A DNA stretch of 64,000 nt from Parasedimentitalea marina (GCF_004006175.1 NZ_CP033219.1:806001-870000); one strand, 5' to 3'. Positions 25,858 through 35,929 are shown, counted from the stretch's first letter. A program made the numbers and translations. The notes: a model not told the origin generated them from the sequence alone.

Positions 25858-26751
25858 ATGGCTCAGACACGAATCCCATCTCTCAATTGGCTACGCGTCT
25901 TTGAGGCCGCAGCGCGGGCGCAAAGTTTTGCACGTGCAGCGGAAACCCTGAACATGAGCGCCCCAGCCGTCAGTCAGCAAATTCGCGCCTTAGAGGAACA
26001 TCTGGGCCGTCAGTTATTTCAGCGCGCACCGCAGCGGGTCATTTTGACCCCTGCAGGAGCGGCCTTTCTCCCGGTTGTCCAGCATTCATTGGCGTCAGTG
26101 GAAACCACCGCAGCCTCGCTGTTCGGTGGCGTAGGGCAGACAACAATTACCCTGCAAGCGGTGACCCTATTGGCGATGAGCTGGCTTCCTGCGCGACTGG
26201 CAGCATTTGAGGCGGCACATCCGCGTTTGCGGGTCAACGTCATCTGCGGCGAGACCCTTTCGGATTTTCGCACGATCCTGCCAGGCCGCGAGCCGGATCT
26301 GCAAATCGCCTTTGGGTCGGTGACTGATTTTGCAGACACGGCCGAACCCTTTCTCCACGAAACCCTGAAAGTGGTGGCTGCCCCTGAAGTCGCGGGCACA
26401 ATAGCGACACCCGGCGACCTGGCGAACTATGCGTTGTTCGAAGTGGCCGAGCACAGGTCTGGTTGGCACCAGATCCTGTCGTCTGCTTCGGATGTTGACA
26501 TGCGCTCGATGGACTTTCGCATGATGGATACCACACCCTACGCATTGACCATGGCGGCGCAGGGCAGGGGGGTGGCCCTTGCGCGCTCACCTGCCAGTGA
26601 CGAGCTGGTGCAGGTTCTTGGCCTTCAGTATTGTGATACCCTTCCGGATGTTCGTGGTTTACAGCGCTATTTTGTCCTGCAGCCCGGCGGCGGAGCACTG
26701 TCGCGCCATGCCGCGCTCCTTAGGGATTGGTTGCTTGTGTGTCAGGGCTAA
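25858..26751 (+). CDS. LysR-family regulator (GcvA-like) of the phnYZ genes
   Basis: A 297-residue regulator from the ATG at 25858; a longer frame from 25822 would put the operator palindrome inside the coding sequence, so the later start is chosen. The helix-turn-helix lies at about 8-65 (SLNWLRVFEAAARAQSFARA, then MSAPAVSQQIRALEEHLG). The effector-binding domain runs from about 90. It is divergent from phnY-phnZ and shares their promoter gap, the usual LysR arrangement, so it probably activates them in response to a phosphonate. The N-terminal part resembles the GcvA group. Confidence 0.85.
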   Translation: MAQTRIPSLNWLRVFEAAARAQSFARAAETLNMSAPAVSQQIRALEEHLGRQLFQRAPQRVILTPAGAAFLPVVQHSLASVETTAASLFGGVGQTTITLQAVTLLAMSWLPARLAAFEAAHPRLRVNVICGETLSDFRTILPGREPDLQIAFGSVTDFADTAEPFLHETLKVVAAPEVAGTIATPGDLANYALFEVAEHRSGWHQILSSASDVDMRSMDFRMMDTTPYALTMAAQGRGVALARSPASDELVQVLGLQYCDTLPDVRGLQRYFVLQPGGGALSRHAALLRDWLLVCQG

Positions 26752-26790
26752 GTGCGGGCTAGCTATCCTAGCTTAATGCCGACGTGGCAG

Positions 26791-27597
26791 TCAGGCCCGT
26801 TCTGTCCATTTCAGGAAACAGTAAAACAGCTCCTGCTGGGTAGAGATACCCAGTTTGACATAGGCATTTTTTCGATGGGTTTTCACGGTTGGGACTGTGA
26901 TGCCCAACGTCAGACTGATCGAACGGTTTGAATGCCCCTTAAGCACCATCTGCAAGATTTCCGCCTCACGCGGGGATAGACGGTCCCGTCCGAAATCTTC
27001 AAGGGACTGCAGGTTGCTGTGGTGTGGCCGGGGCGACTGGGCAGTCCATATTACGGATTGCGCCGCGTCTATCAAAGGTTTCAGGCTGGTCAGAATGTCG
27101 ACCATAGCATCGGAAAAACCACCCTCGGCGCTGGGCCTGGCAAGGCTCATTTCCGCCATCGCCCCGTCGGGCAACTGGGTCAAAACTGAGATTTCGGCCT
27201 GTCCGCGAGGCCAGCCAGGGGTCAAATACCCAATTTCCTCGCTCAATTCTGTGGTGACGCCGATTTCGCCGTCAGATACGCCCCAGTGATCGGGGGCCAG
27301 GTCCGCCATACGGTAGACGCCTGCCGTCAGGCCTTGGCGAATGGCATTGCTGACGGGGTTTAGCAGATAGGTGCCGCTGACGTAACGCTGCACTGCGGAT
27401 TTTGCCATTGGGGTGGCATAGCTGTCGGCCAGATAAACCGGTGGCGCATTGCGCAGATTTACCACTGCAAACCCGGCTGTGATTGGCAATACAGCTGCCG
27501 CTGCCTGCAACAACGACTCAGCCCCTTCAACACCGGAAAACACAGCGGCAAAGGCGGTATTGGCTTTGGTCAGATCGCTCAGGGGCAGGTGTGTCAT
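26791..27597 (-). CDS. LuxR-type transcriptional regulator
   Basis: A 268-residue protein. The C-terminal helix-turn-helix at about 205-262 has the GerE/LuxR pattern LSPREAEILQMVLKGHSNRS and VPTVKTHRKNAYVKLGI. Residues 1-190 form a GAF-like or unknown sensor domain without the conserved Trp/Tyr set of acyl-homoserine-lactone receptors and without a receiver Asp, so the signal is unknown. It is divergent from the cyclodeaminase-like gene at 27703, with an inverted repeat between them, and probably controls that pair. It is convergent with the LysR gene, 39 bases away. Confidence 0.8.
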   Translation of the reverse strand: MTHLPLSDLTKANTAFAAVFSGVEGAESLLQAAAAVLPITAGFAVVNLRNAPPVYLADSYATPMAKSAVQRYVSGTYLLNPVSNAIRQGLTAGVYRMADLAPDHWGVSDGEIGVTTELSEEIGYLTPGWPRGQAEISVLTQLPDGAMAEMSLARPSAEGGFSDAMVDILTSLKPLIDAAQSVIWTAQSPRPHHSNLQSLEDFGRDRLSPREAEILQMVLKGHSNRSISLTLGITVPTVKTHRKNAYVKLGISTQQELFYCFLKWTERA

Positions 27598-27658
27598 CTC
27601 CCATCCTTAGCAGGGCCGCAGAGCCGCCGCATCCTCCTTTGGGTGGATAGTGCGCAAT

Positions 27659-27684
27659 TTTACCCTGCTGCATATAGGGGTAAA
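27659..27684. promoter_or_regulatory. Inverted repeat in the LuxR / cyclodeaminase divergent promoter
   Basis: TTTACCC at 27659-27665 and GGGTAAA at 27678-27684 form a perfect inverted repeat with a 12-base spacer. It lies in the 105-base gap between the two divergent genes, 18 bases before the ATG at 27703, and is the best candidate operator for the LuxR-type regulator. Confidence 0.5.
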
Positions 27685-27702
27685 TAAGAAAGGCCTATTC
27701 AG

Positions 27703-28638
27703 ATGATCACCCTTGATACCGGCGCCGTACAGAGACTTTTGCCAAAGGTCGATGCGCTGGCGGAAATGCGTGCCATGTTCGGCGCGCTCAGTGAACAGCA
27801 AGCGGTGCAGCCGCCACAAACCCTGACCTTGTTCCCGGATGGGGGCGGGGATTTCATCACCTATCTGGGTGCGCTGGCCAAGGCAGGTGTGTTTGGCGCC
27901 AAACTGTCACCCTATTTGCCCACTGACGGCGCGCCGATCATCACTGCATGGACGGTTTTGATGTCGATGCAAACGGGCCAACCCTTAGTGATGTGCGATG
28001 CGTCAAGGCTGACAACCCTGCGCACAGCGGCGACCACGGCGCTTGCTGTTGATCTGTTGGCGCAGCCAGATGCGGCGAAGCTGACGATCATCGGCAGCGG
28101 TGCTGTGGCGATGGAGCATTGGCGGCAGGTGCGTGGAGTGCGAGGTTGGTCCGAAGTCCGGCTGTTCTCGCCCAGCTTGTCAGGCAATGACGCCCGACAA
28201 GCCGAATGGCAGGCTCAGTGTCCTGGCGTCATTTTGGCAGATACAGCCGATGATGCAGTATCGGGTGCGGATGGTGTGATGCTGTGTACCTCGTCCGGGA
28301 CGCCAGTGATCGATCCGGCGCAGCTGTTGCCGCATGCTCTGGTGACCTCGATCAGTACCAATGTGGCCAACGCCCACGAGGTGCCACCGGCGTTTTTGAC
28401 CGGCGCTGATGTCTATTGTGACTACCGCGTCACGACACCATCGACTGCTGGGGACATGGTGCTGGCCGCGCGCGATCATGGCTGGCTGCCCTCAATGATC
28501 CGGGGTGATTTGGCCGATCTTGTCTCTGGCATTGCCTCGCGCCCCAGCGGTGATCGGCCTGCCTTTTTCCGGTCCGTTGGACTTGGCCTCGAAGACATCG
28601 CCATGGCCCACGCCATTTACCGCGCCGCAACGGCCTGA
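27703..28638 (+). CDS. Ornithine cyclodeaminase / mu-crystallin family protein
   Basis: A 311-residue NAD(P)-dependent enzyme. The N-terminal substrate domain includes TLFPDGGGDFITYLGA. The Rossmann motif is LTIIGSGAVAMEHW at about 127-140, a slightly altered GxGxxA. DASRLTTLRTAATTALAVDL is the family's conserved helix. Members cyclise ornithine to proline, deaminate or reduce imines of amino acids, or make diaminopropionate precursors; the actual reaction is not clear. It is followed 33 bases later by an aminotransferase on the same strand, so the two probably act in one amino-acid pathway under the divergent LuxR-type regulator. Confidence 0.85.
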   Translation: MITLDTGAVQRLLPKVDALAEMRAMFGALSEQQAVQPPQTLTLFPDGGGDFITYLGALAKAGVFGAKLSPYLPTDGAPIITAWTVLMSMQTGQPLVMCDASRLTTLRTAATTALAVDLLAQPDAAKLTIIGSGAVAMEHWRQVRGVRGWSEVRLFSPSLSGNDARQAEWQAQCPGVILADTADDAVSGADGVMLCTSSGTPVIDPAQLLPHALVTSISTNVANAHEVPPAFLTGADVYCDYRVTTPSTAGDMVLAARDHGWLPSMIRGDLADLVSGIASRPSGDRPAFFRSVGLGLEDIAMAHAIYRAATA

Positions 28639-28671
28639 AATAGACGGCCTGAAATAGAAAGGACCTTTGTT

Positions 28672-29784
28672 ATGAATATCGAACCCTTTGGCGTCGAAAT
28701 CTGGATGAATGAGTTTGAGACGAAATGCGATTTGAACCTTGCAGAAACCTGTGTGGAAAGCCTGACCATCGCAGAGCTGCTAGACATCACCGGCCGCAAT
28801 GCCAACGATTTGTCGGCGCTGCTCGACATGAAGATGACCTATGGCGCGATCGAGGGATCGGATCGGTTGCGCACGGCGATTTCTGCGCTCTATGCCGCAC
28901 AGCCCGCCCAGAACATCATCGTGACGCATGGCACCATTGGCGCCAATATGCTGGTGCACCGTGCAATGGTGGAACGCGGCGACCGCGTGGTGTCAATTGT
29001 GCCGACCTATCAACAGCACCATTCCATTCCTGCCAGCATTGGAGCCGATGTCCATATGCTGCAACTGCGCGAAGATCAGAACTGGCTGCCAGACCTGGAC
29101 GCGTTGCGGCAGTTGGTACAGCCCGGCACCAAATTGATCGCGCTGACCAACCCCAACAACCCAACCGGCGCGTTGATCCCGCGTGAGATGCTGCTAGACA
29201 TCGCCGAGATCGCCCGCTCAGTGGGTGCATGGGTTCTGTGTGACGAGGTCTATCGCGGCACCGATCAAGAGGGGTCTGGCACAACCGAGGCCATGGCTGA
29301 TCTGTATGAGCGGGGCATCAGCACGGCGGGCATGTCCAAGGCCTATAGTTTGGCTGGTCTGCGCCTGGGATGGGTGGCCGCACCGCGCGAGGTGATCGAG
29401 GCGGTGTCCATTCAGCGTGACTATGACACCATCAGCGTCGGGATGATTGACGACCATTTTGCCGCCTTGGCCCTGGAAAACTCGGATCGTGTGCTGGCCC
29501 GGTCCCGCGCGATCACCCGTGGCAATCTTGCCCTGCTGGACGAATGGATCGCGGGCGAGCCGAAACTATCCTGGGTGCGGCCCCGTTCCGGGACTACGGC
29601 CTTGGTGAAATTCGACCTGCCGATGTCATCGCGGGATTTCTGCGTCGCGTTGTTGCAGGACACCGGCGTGATGTTCACCCCCGGCTCGGCCTTGGGGATG
29701 GAGGGCTATGTGCGGATCGGTTACGCCAATGCGCCGGACATCTTGAAAGAGGGCCTGAATTTGGTGTCAGAATTTCTAGCCTAG
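28672..29784 (+). CDS. PLP-dependent aminotransferase, class I/II fold
   Basis: A 370-residue fold-type I PLP enzyme. The conserved Asn lies in NPNNPTGALIP, Asp and Tyr in VLCDEVYRGT, the Schiff-base Lys in AGMSKAYSLAGLRLGW, and the carboxylate-binding Arg near the end in VRIGYAN. The N-terminus (NEFETKCDLNLAETC) is unlike aspartate aminotransferase and recalls the branch that includes capreomycidine-synthase-like enzymes, a resemblance noted from memory only. The upstream ribosome-binding site is AAAGGA. It pairs with the cyclodeaminase-like gene; together they may degrade or make an unusual basic amino acid, which is inference. Confidence 0.82.
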   Translation: MNIEPFGVEIWMNEFETKCDLNLAETCVESLTIAELLDITGRNANDLSALLDMKMTYGAIEGSDRLRTAISALYAAQPAQNIIVTHGTIGANMLVHRAMVERGDRVVSIVPTYQQHHSIPASIGADVHMLQLREDQNWLPDLDALRQLVQPGTKLIALTNPNNPTGALIPREMLLDIAEIARSVGAWVLCDEVYRGTDQEGSGTTEAMADLYERGISTAGMSKAYSLAGLRLGWVAAPREVIEAVSIQRDYDTISVGMIDDHFAALALENSDRVLARSRAITRGNLALLDEWIAGEPKLSWVRPRSGTTALVKFDLPMSSRDFCVALLQDTGVMFTPGSALGMEGYVRIGYANAPDILKEGLNLVSEFLA

Positions 29785-30044
29785 GCTATCTTGTCAGTTG
29801 CTAGACTTCCCCGTCGTCCTGCGGTATCTGCTGGTGAAATTGCACCTGAGCGTCTCGTTACCCGCATCCCATTGCGTCGCGAAACCTTCATAAGCCAAGG
29901 ATGTCCGGCCTGTGTTGCCCGCTAACGACATTATACGAATTATGTCCCCGGCTCTCTAACCTATGAGACGCCGGGCCAAGGTGTTTGAGACCTCGCACCG
30001 TACGCTTCGACATTCCGAACAGATTACCGATAAGGACGCCCCTC

Positions 30045-33000
30045 ATGTGCGCCGATACAGCCGAAACACCCGATTACAAATCCACGCTGAACCTGCCCAA
30101 AACTGATTTCCCAATGCGCGCAGGCCTGCCCAAGCGCGAGCCACAATGGCTGGATCGCTGGGCTAAAATCGGCGTCTATGACCGGTTGCGGGAAAAGGCC
30201 CTCGCCAGCCAGGGCGAAGACCAAACCACCCGTGAGCCCTTTACTCTGCACGATGGCCCACCCTATGCGAACGGCCATTTACACATCGGTCACGCCTTGA
30301 ACAAGACGATCAAGGACATGATCGTGCGCTCGCATCAGATGATGGGATTTGACGCGCGTTACGTGCCGGGCTGGGACTGCCACGGTCTGCCGATCGAGTG
30401 GAAGATCGAAGAGAAATACCGCAAGAAGGGCAAGAACAAGGACGACGTCGATGTGGTCGACTTCCGTCAGGAATGCCGCAAGTTCGCCGAGGGCTGGGTG
30501 GATATCCAGCGTGAAGAATTCAAACGCCTGGGCATCACTGGCAACTGGGATGATCCCTATCTGACCATGGCCTATCACGCCGAGGCGGTGATTGCTGGTG
30601 AATTCCAGAAGTTCCTGATGAACGGAACGCTCTATCAGGGCTCAAAACCCGTCATGTGGTCGCCGGTTGAAAAAACCGCCCTGGCCGAGGCCGAGGTCGA
30701 ATACCACGACAAAGAGAGCCACACTATCTGGGTGAAGTTTAAGGTGGCTGGCGGTGATCAAATACTGGCATTTGGTGACGAAAAGGTAGAACTTTACGAA
30801 AAGCCGGAAGGCAAAGCGGCTGTTGATGCTCTTGCCGGTGCCTATGTAGTGATCTGGACCACGACCCCGTGGACGATCCCGTCGAATAAGGCCGTCGTGT
30901 TTGGTAAGGACATTGCCTACGGCCTGTACGAGGTCACCGGGACGCCTGAGGAATCTTGGGTCAAGGTTGGCGACAAATACCTTCTGGCCGATAATCTGGC
31001 CACTGAAGTGATGAAGCGCGCCCGTCTGTCCGAAGATCAGTACACTCGGTTGCGTGATGTTCGGACGGGTGAGTTGAAAGCTATTTGCCTCAACCATCCC
31101 CTTGCAGGTGCCGAAGGTGGCAGCGGCGAATGGGACGATATCCGTGATTTCCGTGAGGCTGACTTTGTCACCGACACCGAGGGCACCGGTTTTGTGCACT
31201 GTGCACCAAGCCACGGTATGGAGGAATTCGAACTCTACCGTGATCTCGGGATGCTAGAGCAGGTCATCACCTACAATGTGATGGACGATGGCGGTTTTCG
31301 CGCTGAACTGCCATTCTTTGGCGGCAGCTATATCCTCAACCGCAAAGGCGGTGAGGGCGACGCCAACAAAAAGATCATCGACAAACTGGTCGAGGTTGGT
31401 GGGCTGCTGGCGCGTGGCAAGATCAAGCACAGCTATCCGCATTCCTGGCGCTCGAAAGCGCCGATCATCTATCGCAACACACCCCAGTGGTTTGCTGCCG
31501 TAGACCGCGAGATCGGCGACGGTCAGGACACCCACGGCAAGACCATCCGTGACCGGGCCCTGACCTCGATTGATGAACTGGTGAAATGGACCCCGCAAAA
31601 GGGCCGCAATCGACTGCACTCGATGATCGAAGCGCGCCCCGATTGGGTTCTGTCGCGCCAGCGCGCCTGGGGCGTGCCGCTGACCTGCTTTGTCAAAAAG
31701 GGTCTGCTGCCCACTGATCCCGGTTTCCTATTGCGTGATGATGCGGTCAACGCCCGCGTTGTTGCCGCGTTCGAGGCCGAAGGTGCCGATGCCTGGTATA
31801 TGGACGGCGCCAAGGAACGCTTCTTGGGCAGTGACTACAATGCGGATGAATGGGAGCAGGTCTTTGACGTGCTCGACGTCTGGTTCGACTCCGGTTCGAC
31901 CCACGCCTTTGTGCTGCGCGACCGCGAAGATGGCACCAAGGACGGCATCGCTGATGTCTATATGGAGGGCACCGACCAGCACCGCGGTTGGTTCCACTCA
32001 TCGCTGTTACAGGCCTGCGGCACCTTGGGCCGCGCGCCCTATCGCAACGTGGTGACACACGGGTTCACCCTGGACGCCAAGGGCATGAAAATGTCCAAAT
32101 CGCTGGGCAATACCATCGTGCCGGAAACCGTGGTCAAACAATACGGCGCTGATATCCTGCGTCTCTGGGTGGCCCAGACCGACTATACCGCCGATCAGCG
32201 GATCGGACCCGAGATCCTGAAAGGCGTGGCCGACAGCTATCGTCGCCTGCGCAATACCATGCGGTATATTCTTGGCTCTTTGGGTGATTTCTCAGAGGAT
32301 CAGCGGGTTGACCCGGCGGACATGCCCGAGTTGGAGCAATGGGTGCTGCACCGGATGGCCGAGCTGGACCACAAGGTGCGCACTGGCTACCAGTCGTTTG
32401 ACTTCCAGGGCGTGTTCTCGGCTGTGTTCAACTTTGCCACAGTGGATATGTCGGCCTTTTACTTCGACGTCCGCAAGGATGCGTTGTATTGTGATGGCGA
32501 TACGCTGAATGCCCGCGCCGCGCGTACCGTGCTGGATCTGCTGTTCCACCGTCTCACCGCATGGCTGGCACCGGTTCTGGTGTTCACAATGGAGGAAGTC
32601 TGGCTCGAACGGTATCCCGGTGATGACAGCTCAATCCACCTGACCGATATGCCTGATACACCAGCAGATTGGCTGAACGAGCCGCTGGCCGCGAAATGGG
32701 CAGGCATCCGCCAGGCCCGTCGTGTGGTCACCGCAGCGCTGGAAATCCAGCGGATCGACAAGGTCATCGGTGCCTCGCTTGAGGCCTCACCGGTGGTGCA
32801 TGTCCGGGACGAGACGGTGCGTGACGCGCTGAATTCAGTCAATTTTGCTGATATCTGCATCACCTCAGATGTGGCCCTCAGCGGCGACCCGGCCCCAGCC
32901 GAGGCCTTCCGTATGCCTGAAGTGGATGGCATCTCGGTGGTGTTTGAAAAAGCTGACGGCGAAAAATGCCAGCGTTGCTGGAAGATCTTGCCAGATGTTG

Positions 33001-33053
33001 GTCAACACAGTCACACCGATGTTTGCGGCCGTTGTGATGACGCGCTGGGCTAA
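30045..33053 (+). CDS. ileS: Isoleucyl-tRNA synthetase
   Basis: A 1002-residue class I synthetase from the ATG at 30045, which has the ribosome-binding site AAGGA; an in-frame start at 29985 adds residues unlike the family. The HIGH motif is in [12 protein letters not shown], the editing domain has [13 protein letters not shown], and the KMSKS motif is in [10 protein letters not shown]. The C-terminus carries four cysteines (CQRCW and CGRCDD) as a zinc finger, placing it with the bacterial zinc-containing type. It charges tRNA-Ile in the cytoplasm. The 260 bases upstream hold no recognised gene or leader element. Confidence 0.98.
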   Translation: MCADTAETPDYKSTLNLPKTDFPMRAGLPKREPQWLDRWAKIGVYDRLREKALASQGEDQTTREPFTLHDGPPYANGHLHIGHALNKTIKDMIVRSHQMMGFDARYVPGWDCHGLPIEWKIEEKYRKKGKNKDDVDVVDFRQECRKFAEGWVDIQREEFKRLGITGNWDDPYLTMAYHAEAVIAGEFQKFLMNGTLYQGSKPVMWSPVEKTALAEAEVEYHDKESHTIWVKFKVAGGDQILAFGDEKVELYEKPEGKAAVDALAGAYVVIWTTTPWTIPSNKAVVFGKDIAYGLYEVTGTPEESWVKVGDKYLLADNLATEVMKRARLSEDQYTRLRDVRTGELKAICLNHPLAGAEGGSGEWDDIRDFREADFVTDTEGTGFVHCAPSHGMEEFELYRDLGMLEQVITYNVMDDGGFRAELPFFGGSYILNRKGGEGDANKKIIDKLVEVGGLLARGKIKHSYPHSWRSKAPIIYRNTPQWFAAVDREIGDGQDTHGKTIRDRALTSIDELVKWTPQKGRNRLHSMIEARPDWVLSRQRAWGVPLTCFVKKGLLPTDPGFLLRDDAVNARVVAAFEAEGADAWYMDGAKERFLGSDYNADEWEQVFDVLDVWFDSGSTHAFVLRDREDGTKDGIADVYMEGTDQHRGWFHSSLLQACGTLGRAPYRNVVTHGFTLDAKGMKMSKSLGNTIVPETVVKQYGADILRLWVAQTDYTADQRIGPEILKGVADSYRRLRNTMRYILGSLGDFSEDQRVDPADMPELEQWVLHRMAELDHKVRTGYQSFDFQGVFSAVFNFATVDMSAFYFDVRKDALYCDGDTLNARAARTVLDLLFHRLTAWLAPVLVFTMEEVWLERYPGDDSSIHLTDMPDTPADWLNEPLAAKWAGIRQARRVVTAALEIQRIDKVIGASLEASPVVHVRDETVRDALNSVNFADICITSDVALSGDPAPAEAFRMPEVDGISVVFEKADGEKCQRCWKILPDVGQHSHTDVCGRCDDALG

Positions 33054-33086
33054 GCAATAAGACCTGCAGGCCTGTCAGGGTCCTGC

Positions 33087-33126
33087 GCGCCGCTCTTCCC
33101 CTCGATGGGGGAGGGCGGCGCATTTT
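33087..33126 (+). terminator. Terminator after ileS
   Basis: GCGCCGC at about 33087-33094 and CTTCCCC pair with TGGGGGAG and GCGGCGC ending at 33121, around TCGA, then ATTTT follows. The stem serves the convergent ileS and the minus-strand gene at 33150. Confidence 0.65.
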
Positions 33127-33149
33127 GATTCAGGACTGCCTGGGCCGCT

Positions 33150-33506
33150 TTACATGAAAAGGGCGGCGACATCATATTCGGCAGTTGCGACCTGATCCGT
33201 GACCTCCACGGTGCTGGCGGACAGTCCCAGTATAATCGATTCCATATCTGCCTCGCTGGGCGGGGGCAGGGTGGTTGCTGCGTCCTGAGACGTCTCGTCG
33301 ACGACACCCACAGCTTGGACCGCAGTATCGGTTTCCACTGGAACAGCTGGTTCGGTGGTCGCCGCAGCCTGAGTCTCTTCTGCGGATGCCGCCTGTTTTG
33401 CACGCCAGCCCCAGGCCTTGGCGTGGTCTGGTGGGCCAACCTGCTTGTTGGCTGCGGGCGAGTTGAGGGCGGTGTTGAGGCCGCCAACGGCTGAAACTGA
33501 TTGCAT
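33150..33506 (-). CDS. Hypothetical Ala/Thr/Glu-rich protein
   Basis: A 118-residue product from the ATG at 33506, chosen for the ribosome-binding site GGAG; a start at 33563 is also in frame. It is rich in Ala, Thr, Val and Glu in the middle (EETQAAATTEPAVPVE) with no signal peptide, membrane helix or known motif, and is probably disordered. It is convergent with ileS across a shared terminator. No function can be proposed. Confidence 0.5.
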   Translation of the reverse strand: MQSVSAVGGLNTALNSPAANKQVGPPDHAKAWGWRAKQAASAEETQAAATTEPAVPVETDTAVQAVGVVDETSQDAATTLPPPSEADMESIILGLSASTVEVTDQVATAEYDVAALFM

Positions 33507-33855
33507 GGTGTTTCTCCAAAAGATCTGGGGGCAGAGTGTGTGCGGCCTTGATCCTGAGGGCAATTTATTGAAACTTCGCTGAAATAGGGGACGACCTGTG
33601 ATCAGAATTGATTAGATTTTTTACGGTATTTTCAAAGTGTGGTTTTGTTTGAAAAATAACATCTGTTGTGGGCTCTTAAATAGGTAAGGTTTTAATGTTC
33701 GGGCCGCTTTGGTCGCAGCCTTGTCCTGAATACTCGTTGAAAAAGTCACAGAAAATTCAGGCTGACCGGTCAGCCTCCCGATAAAGCTCCCCTTGGGCAT
33801 TTTAGTCCATGTAATGATACAGGTTGCGCCTTGTACTGGCTGCTGAAATGAATGC
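33507..33855. other. Intergenic gap, 349 bases
   Basis: AT-rich promoter region between divergent genes. A minus-strand open frame at 33621-33902 overlaps the start of the Ogt gene, has no ribosome-binding site and no family resemblance; it is not taken as a gene. Confidence 0.5.
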
Positions 33856-34320
33856 ATGGTGCAATCCATGCATATAGCCTCGTTAGATACACCCGTTGGC
33901 ATTCTCTCGGTCTACGAACAGGACGGCGCAATTGTGCGACTGGACTGGTCGGCCGGGGGCGCTGATCGGTCGGGTCTGCTGGATGCGGCATTGGATCAGT
34001 TGCGGGCCTATTTCGCCGGTGAGTTGAAGGATTTTGACTTACCGCTACAGGTGGGCGGCTCTGATTTTCAGCGCGCTGTCTGTGACGCCATGTCAGCGAT
34101 CCCTTTTGGCGAGACCCGCACTTATGGTGATATAGCCCGTGATCTGGGCGGGGCCGCGCAGCCAGTGGGCAATGCCTGTGGCGCCAATCCGATCCCGGTG
34201 ATTATCCCCTGTCACAGGGTGCTGGGGGCCAATGGGCTGGGCGGGTTCTCCGGCGCCGGCGGGGTCGAGACCAAGGTGGCGCTGTTAAAGCACGAAGGTG
34301 CCGCAGGTCTTTTGATTTGA
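33856..34320 (+). CDS. ogt: Methylated-DNA--protein-cysteine S-methyltransferase
   Basis: A 154-residue DNA repair protein. The methyl-accepting cysteine is Cys119 in IPVIIPCHRVLGANG. The DNA-binding helix has RTYGDIARDLG and the Arg-finger region follows in AVGNACGANP-like form (QPVGNACGANP). It removes methyl or alkyl groups from O6-alkylguanine once per molecule. It lacks the Ada zinc domain, so Ogt-type is the best name. An internal ATG at 33868 is a possible alternative start. It is followed after seven bases by a permease gene, perhaps in the same transcript. Confidence 0.92.
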   Translation: MVQSMHIASLDTPVGILSVYEQDGAIVRLDWSAGGADRSGLLDAALDQLRAYFAGELKDFDLPLQVGGSDFQRAVCDAMSAIPFGETRTYGDIARDLGGAAQPVGNACGANPIPVIIPCHRVLGANGLGGFSGAGGVETKVALLKHEGAAGLLI

Positions 34321-34327
34321 GGATTAC

Positions 34328-35164
34328 ATGAGCGCGACACTATTTCTGGCGGTGCTGTTTGCCGCCTTTTTACATGCGGGTTGGAACGCGCTGGTCAAAA
34401 CTGGCGGCGATAAATTTCAGGCAATGTTCATTCTGTCGACCTCGCAGGGGGCGATGGGGCTGGTGATGACCTTGGTCTTACCGCTCCCTCAAGGACAGGT
34501 CTGGCTGTGGTTACTGGCATCGGGCTTGGTGCATTCGCTGTACAAGTTTTTCCTGACCTCAGCCTATGAACACGGCGATCTAAGCCGGGTTTATCCAATT
34601 GCCCGCGGGTTGGCGCCGATGCTGGTGGCGCTGGTTGGTGTGTTTTTCCTGGCTGACCAATTGTCCGCACTGGAGTATTTTGGCATTGCCGCGCTGGGTG
34701 CAGGTATCATTGCGATGGCGCGCGGAGTGTTCAGCAATGGTGAAAGCCAACACATGCTGCGCTTTGCTTTTGGATCTGCCCTGATGACGGCCTGCTACTC
34801 GCTGATCGACGGCCTGGGCGCGCGCGCGGCAGGGGACGCGACATTGTTTGTCGCCTGGATGTTCTTGATTGATGGAGTGATTTTTGGCTCTTGGGCGTTG
34901 TGGCGTAGGGGAGGCTCAGGGCTGGTGGCGGGGCGTCGCGACTGGTTGCGCGGCTGCATGGCCGGTGGGGCCTCATTGGGGGCCTATTGGATCGCCGTTT
35001 GGGCGATGACACAGGCGCCAATTGCGCTGGTGACGGCGCTGCGCGAGACTTCAATCCTGTTTGCGGTGCTGATCGGCGTGGTGGTCTTCCGCGAGAGGTT
35101 TGATCGCACCAAAGCCGTGGCGACAGTGCTGATCGTCGGCGGTGTGGTGCTGACGCGGATTTAG
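34328..35164 (+). CDS. EamA/DMT-family permease
   Basis: A 278-residue inner-membrane protein with ten predicted helices in two EamA halves, the drug/metabolite transporter arrangement. The first half has FLHAGWNALVKTGGDK and YPIARGLAPMLVALVGVF; the second has IALVTALRETSILFAVLIGV and ends FDRTKAVATVLIVGGVVL. The substrate cannot be told; family members move amino acids, sugars or metabolites. It begins seven bases after the methyltransferase stop. Confidence 0.85.
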   Translation: MSATLFLAVLFAAFLHAGWNALVKTGGDKFQAMFILSTSQGAMGLVMTLVLPLPQGQVWLWLLASGLVHSLYKFFLTSAYEHGDLSRVYPIARGLAPMLVALVGVFFLADQLSALEYFGIAALGAGIIAMARGVFSNGESQHMLRFAFGSALMTACYSLIDGLGARAAGDATLFVAWMFLIDGVIFGSWALWRRGGSGLVAGRRDWLRGCMAGGASLGAYWIAVWAMTQAPIALVTALRETSILFAVLIGVVVFRERFDRTKAVATVLIVGGVVLTRI

Positions 35165-35182
35165 GCCAGGGGCCGAATGACC

Positions 35183-35890
35183 TCAGCTGTCCTGAGGTTT
35201 GCGCTGAACCGGAACAATCTGTTGAACAACGCCAACAAACAGCAGGTAGATCGACGTCACCACCAGACCCCAATGCGCCCAGCTTTGGGGATGGAAATCC
35301 ACCCAGGCGGCCCATCCGGCAAAGAATGTCCAGGCAAGGGCTACTGGCAATGTTACCAAACGCCAGCGCTCGGTACGGACTGGATGAACGAATTTCAAAG
35401 GTAAGAACATTGCAACAGACAACAAGGTGACCAAGGCCAGGCTGGTCCAGTGGCTGGGCTGCAGTGCAAAGATCACCAGCACCAGCATGTTCCAGCAACC
35501 AGGAAAGCCCGAAAACGAGTTATCCTTGGTCTTCATCCGCGTATCTGCGAAATACATTGCACTGGCAAAGGTGATGACGATGATCGCAAACCAGCCGGTC
35601 CAACCTGCCATCAGCCCCGAATTGAACAGGGCAAAGGCCGGGATGAAGACATAGGTCAGGTAGTCGATGATCATATCCAACAGCACGCCATCAAACTGTG
35701 GCGCATAGCGCTTAACGTCGAAACGTCGCGCCAACGGTCCGTCGATGCCATCAACAACAAAGGCCACCACCAGCCATAGGAACATCAGGTCCCACTTGGC
35801 ATCGACGGCAGCAAGCATTGCCAGCATCGCCAATACGGCGCCAGTGGCGGTGAAAAGGTGGACACAAAGGGCGCGGATCTGAGGAGTCAT
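35183..35890 (-). CDS. pcs: Phosphatidylcholine synthase
   Basis: A 235-residue membrane enzyme, close to the usual 240. The CDP-alcohol phosphotransferase motif is present: DGIDGPLARRF followed by FDGVLLDMIIDY, giving the D-G...A-R...G...D...D pattern. Seven or eight helices are predicted. Pcs condenses CDP-diacylglycerol with choline to give phosphatidylcholine directly, a pathway found in alphaproteobacteria; YFADTRMKTKDNSFSGFPG is characteristic of this branch. It is convergent with the permease gene, 18 bases apart. Confidence 0.9.
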   Translation of the reverse strand: MTPQIRALCVHLFTATGAVLAMLAMLAAVDAKWDLMFLWLVVAFVVDGIDGPLARRFDVKRYAPQFDGVLLDMIIDYLTYVFIPAFALFNSGLMAGWTGWFAIIVITFASAMYFADTRMKTKDNSFSGFPGCWNMLVLVIFALQPSHWTSLALVTLLSVAMFLPLKFVHPVRTERWRLVTLPVALAWTFFAGWAAWVDFHPQSWAHWGLVVTSIYLLFVGVVQQIVPVQRKPQDS

Positions 35891-35929
35891 TTGACCGTGA
35901 TGCCGAATTTCCCCTCAGCCTGCAAGGGT

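Noticed and set aside
33621..33902. Minus-strand open frame of 93 codons before ogt
   Set aside because: It overlaps the ogt start, lacks a ribosome-binding site and has no recognisable motif.
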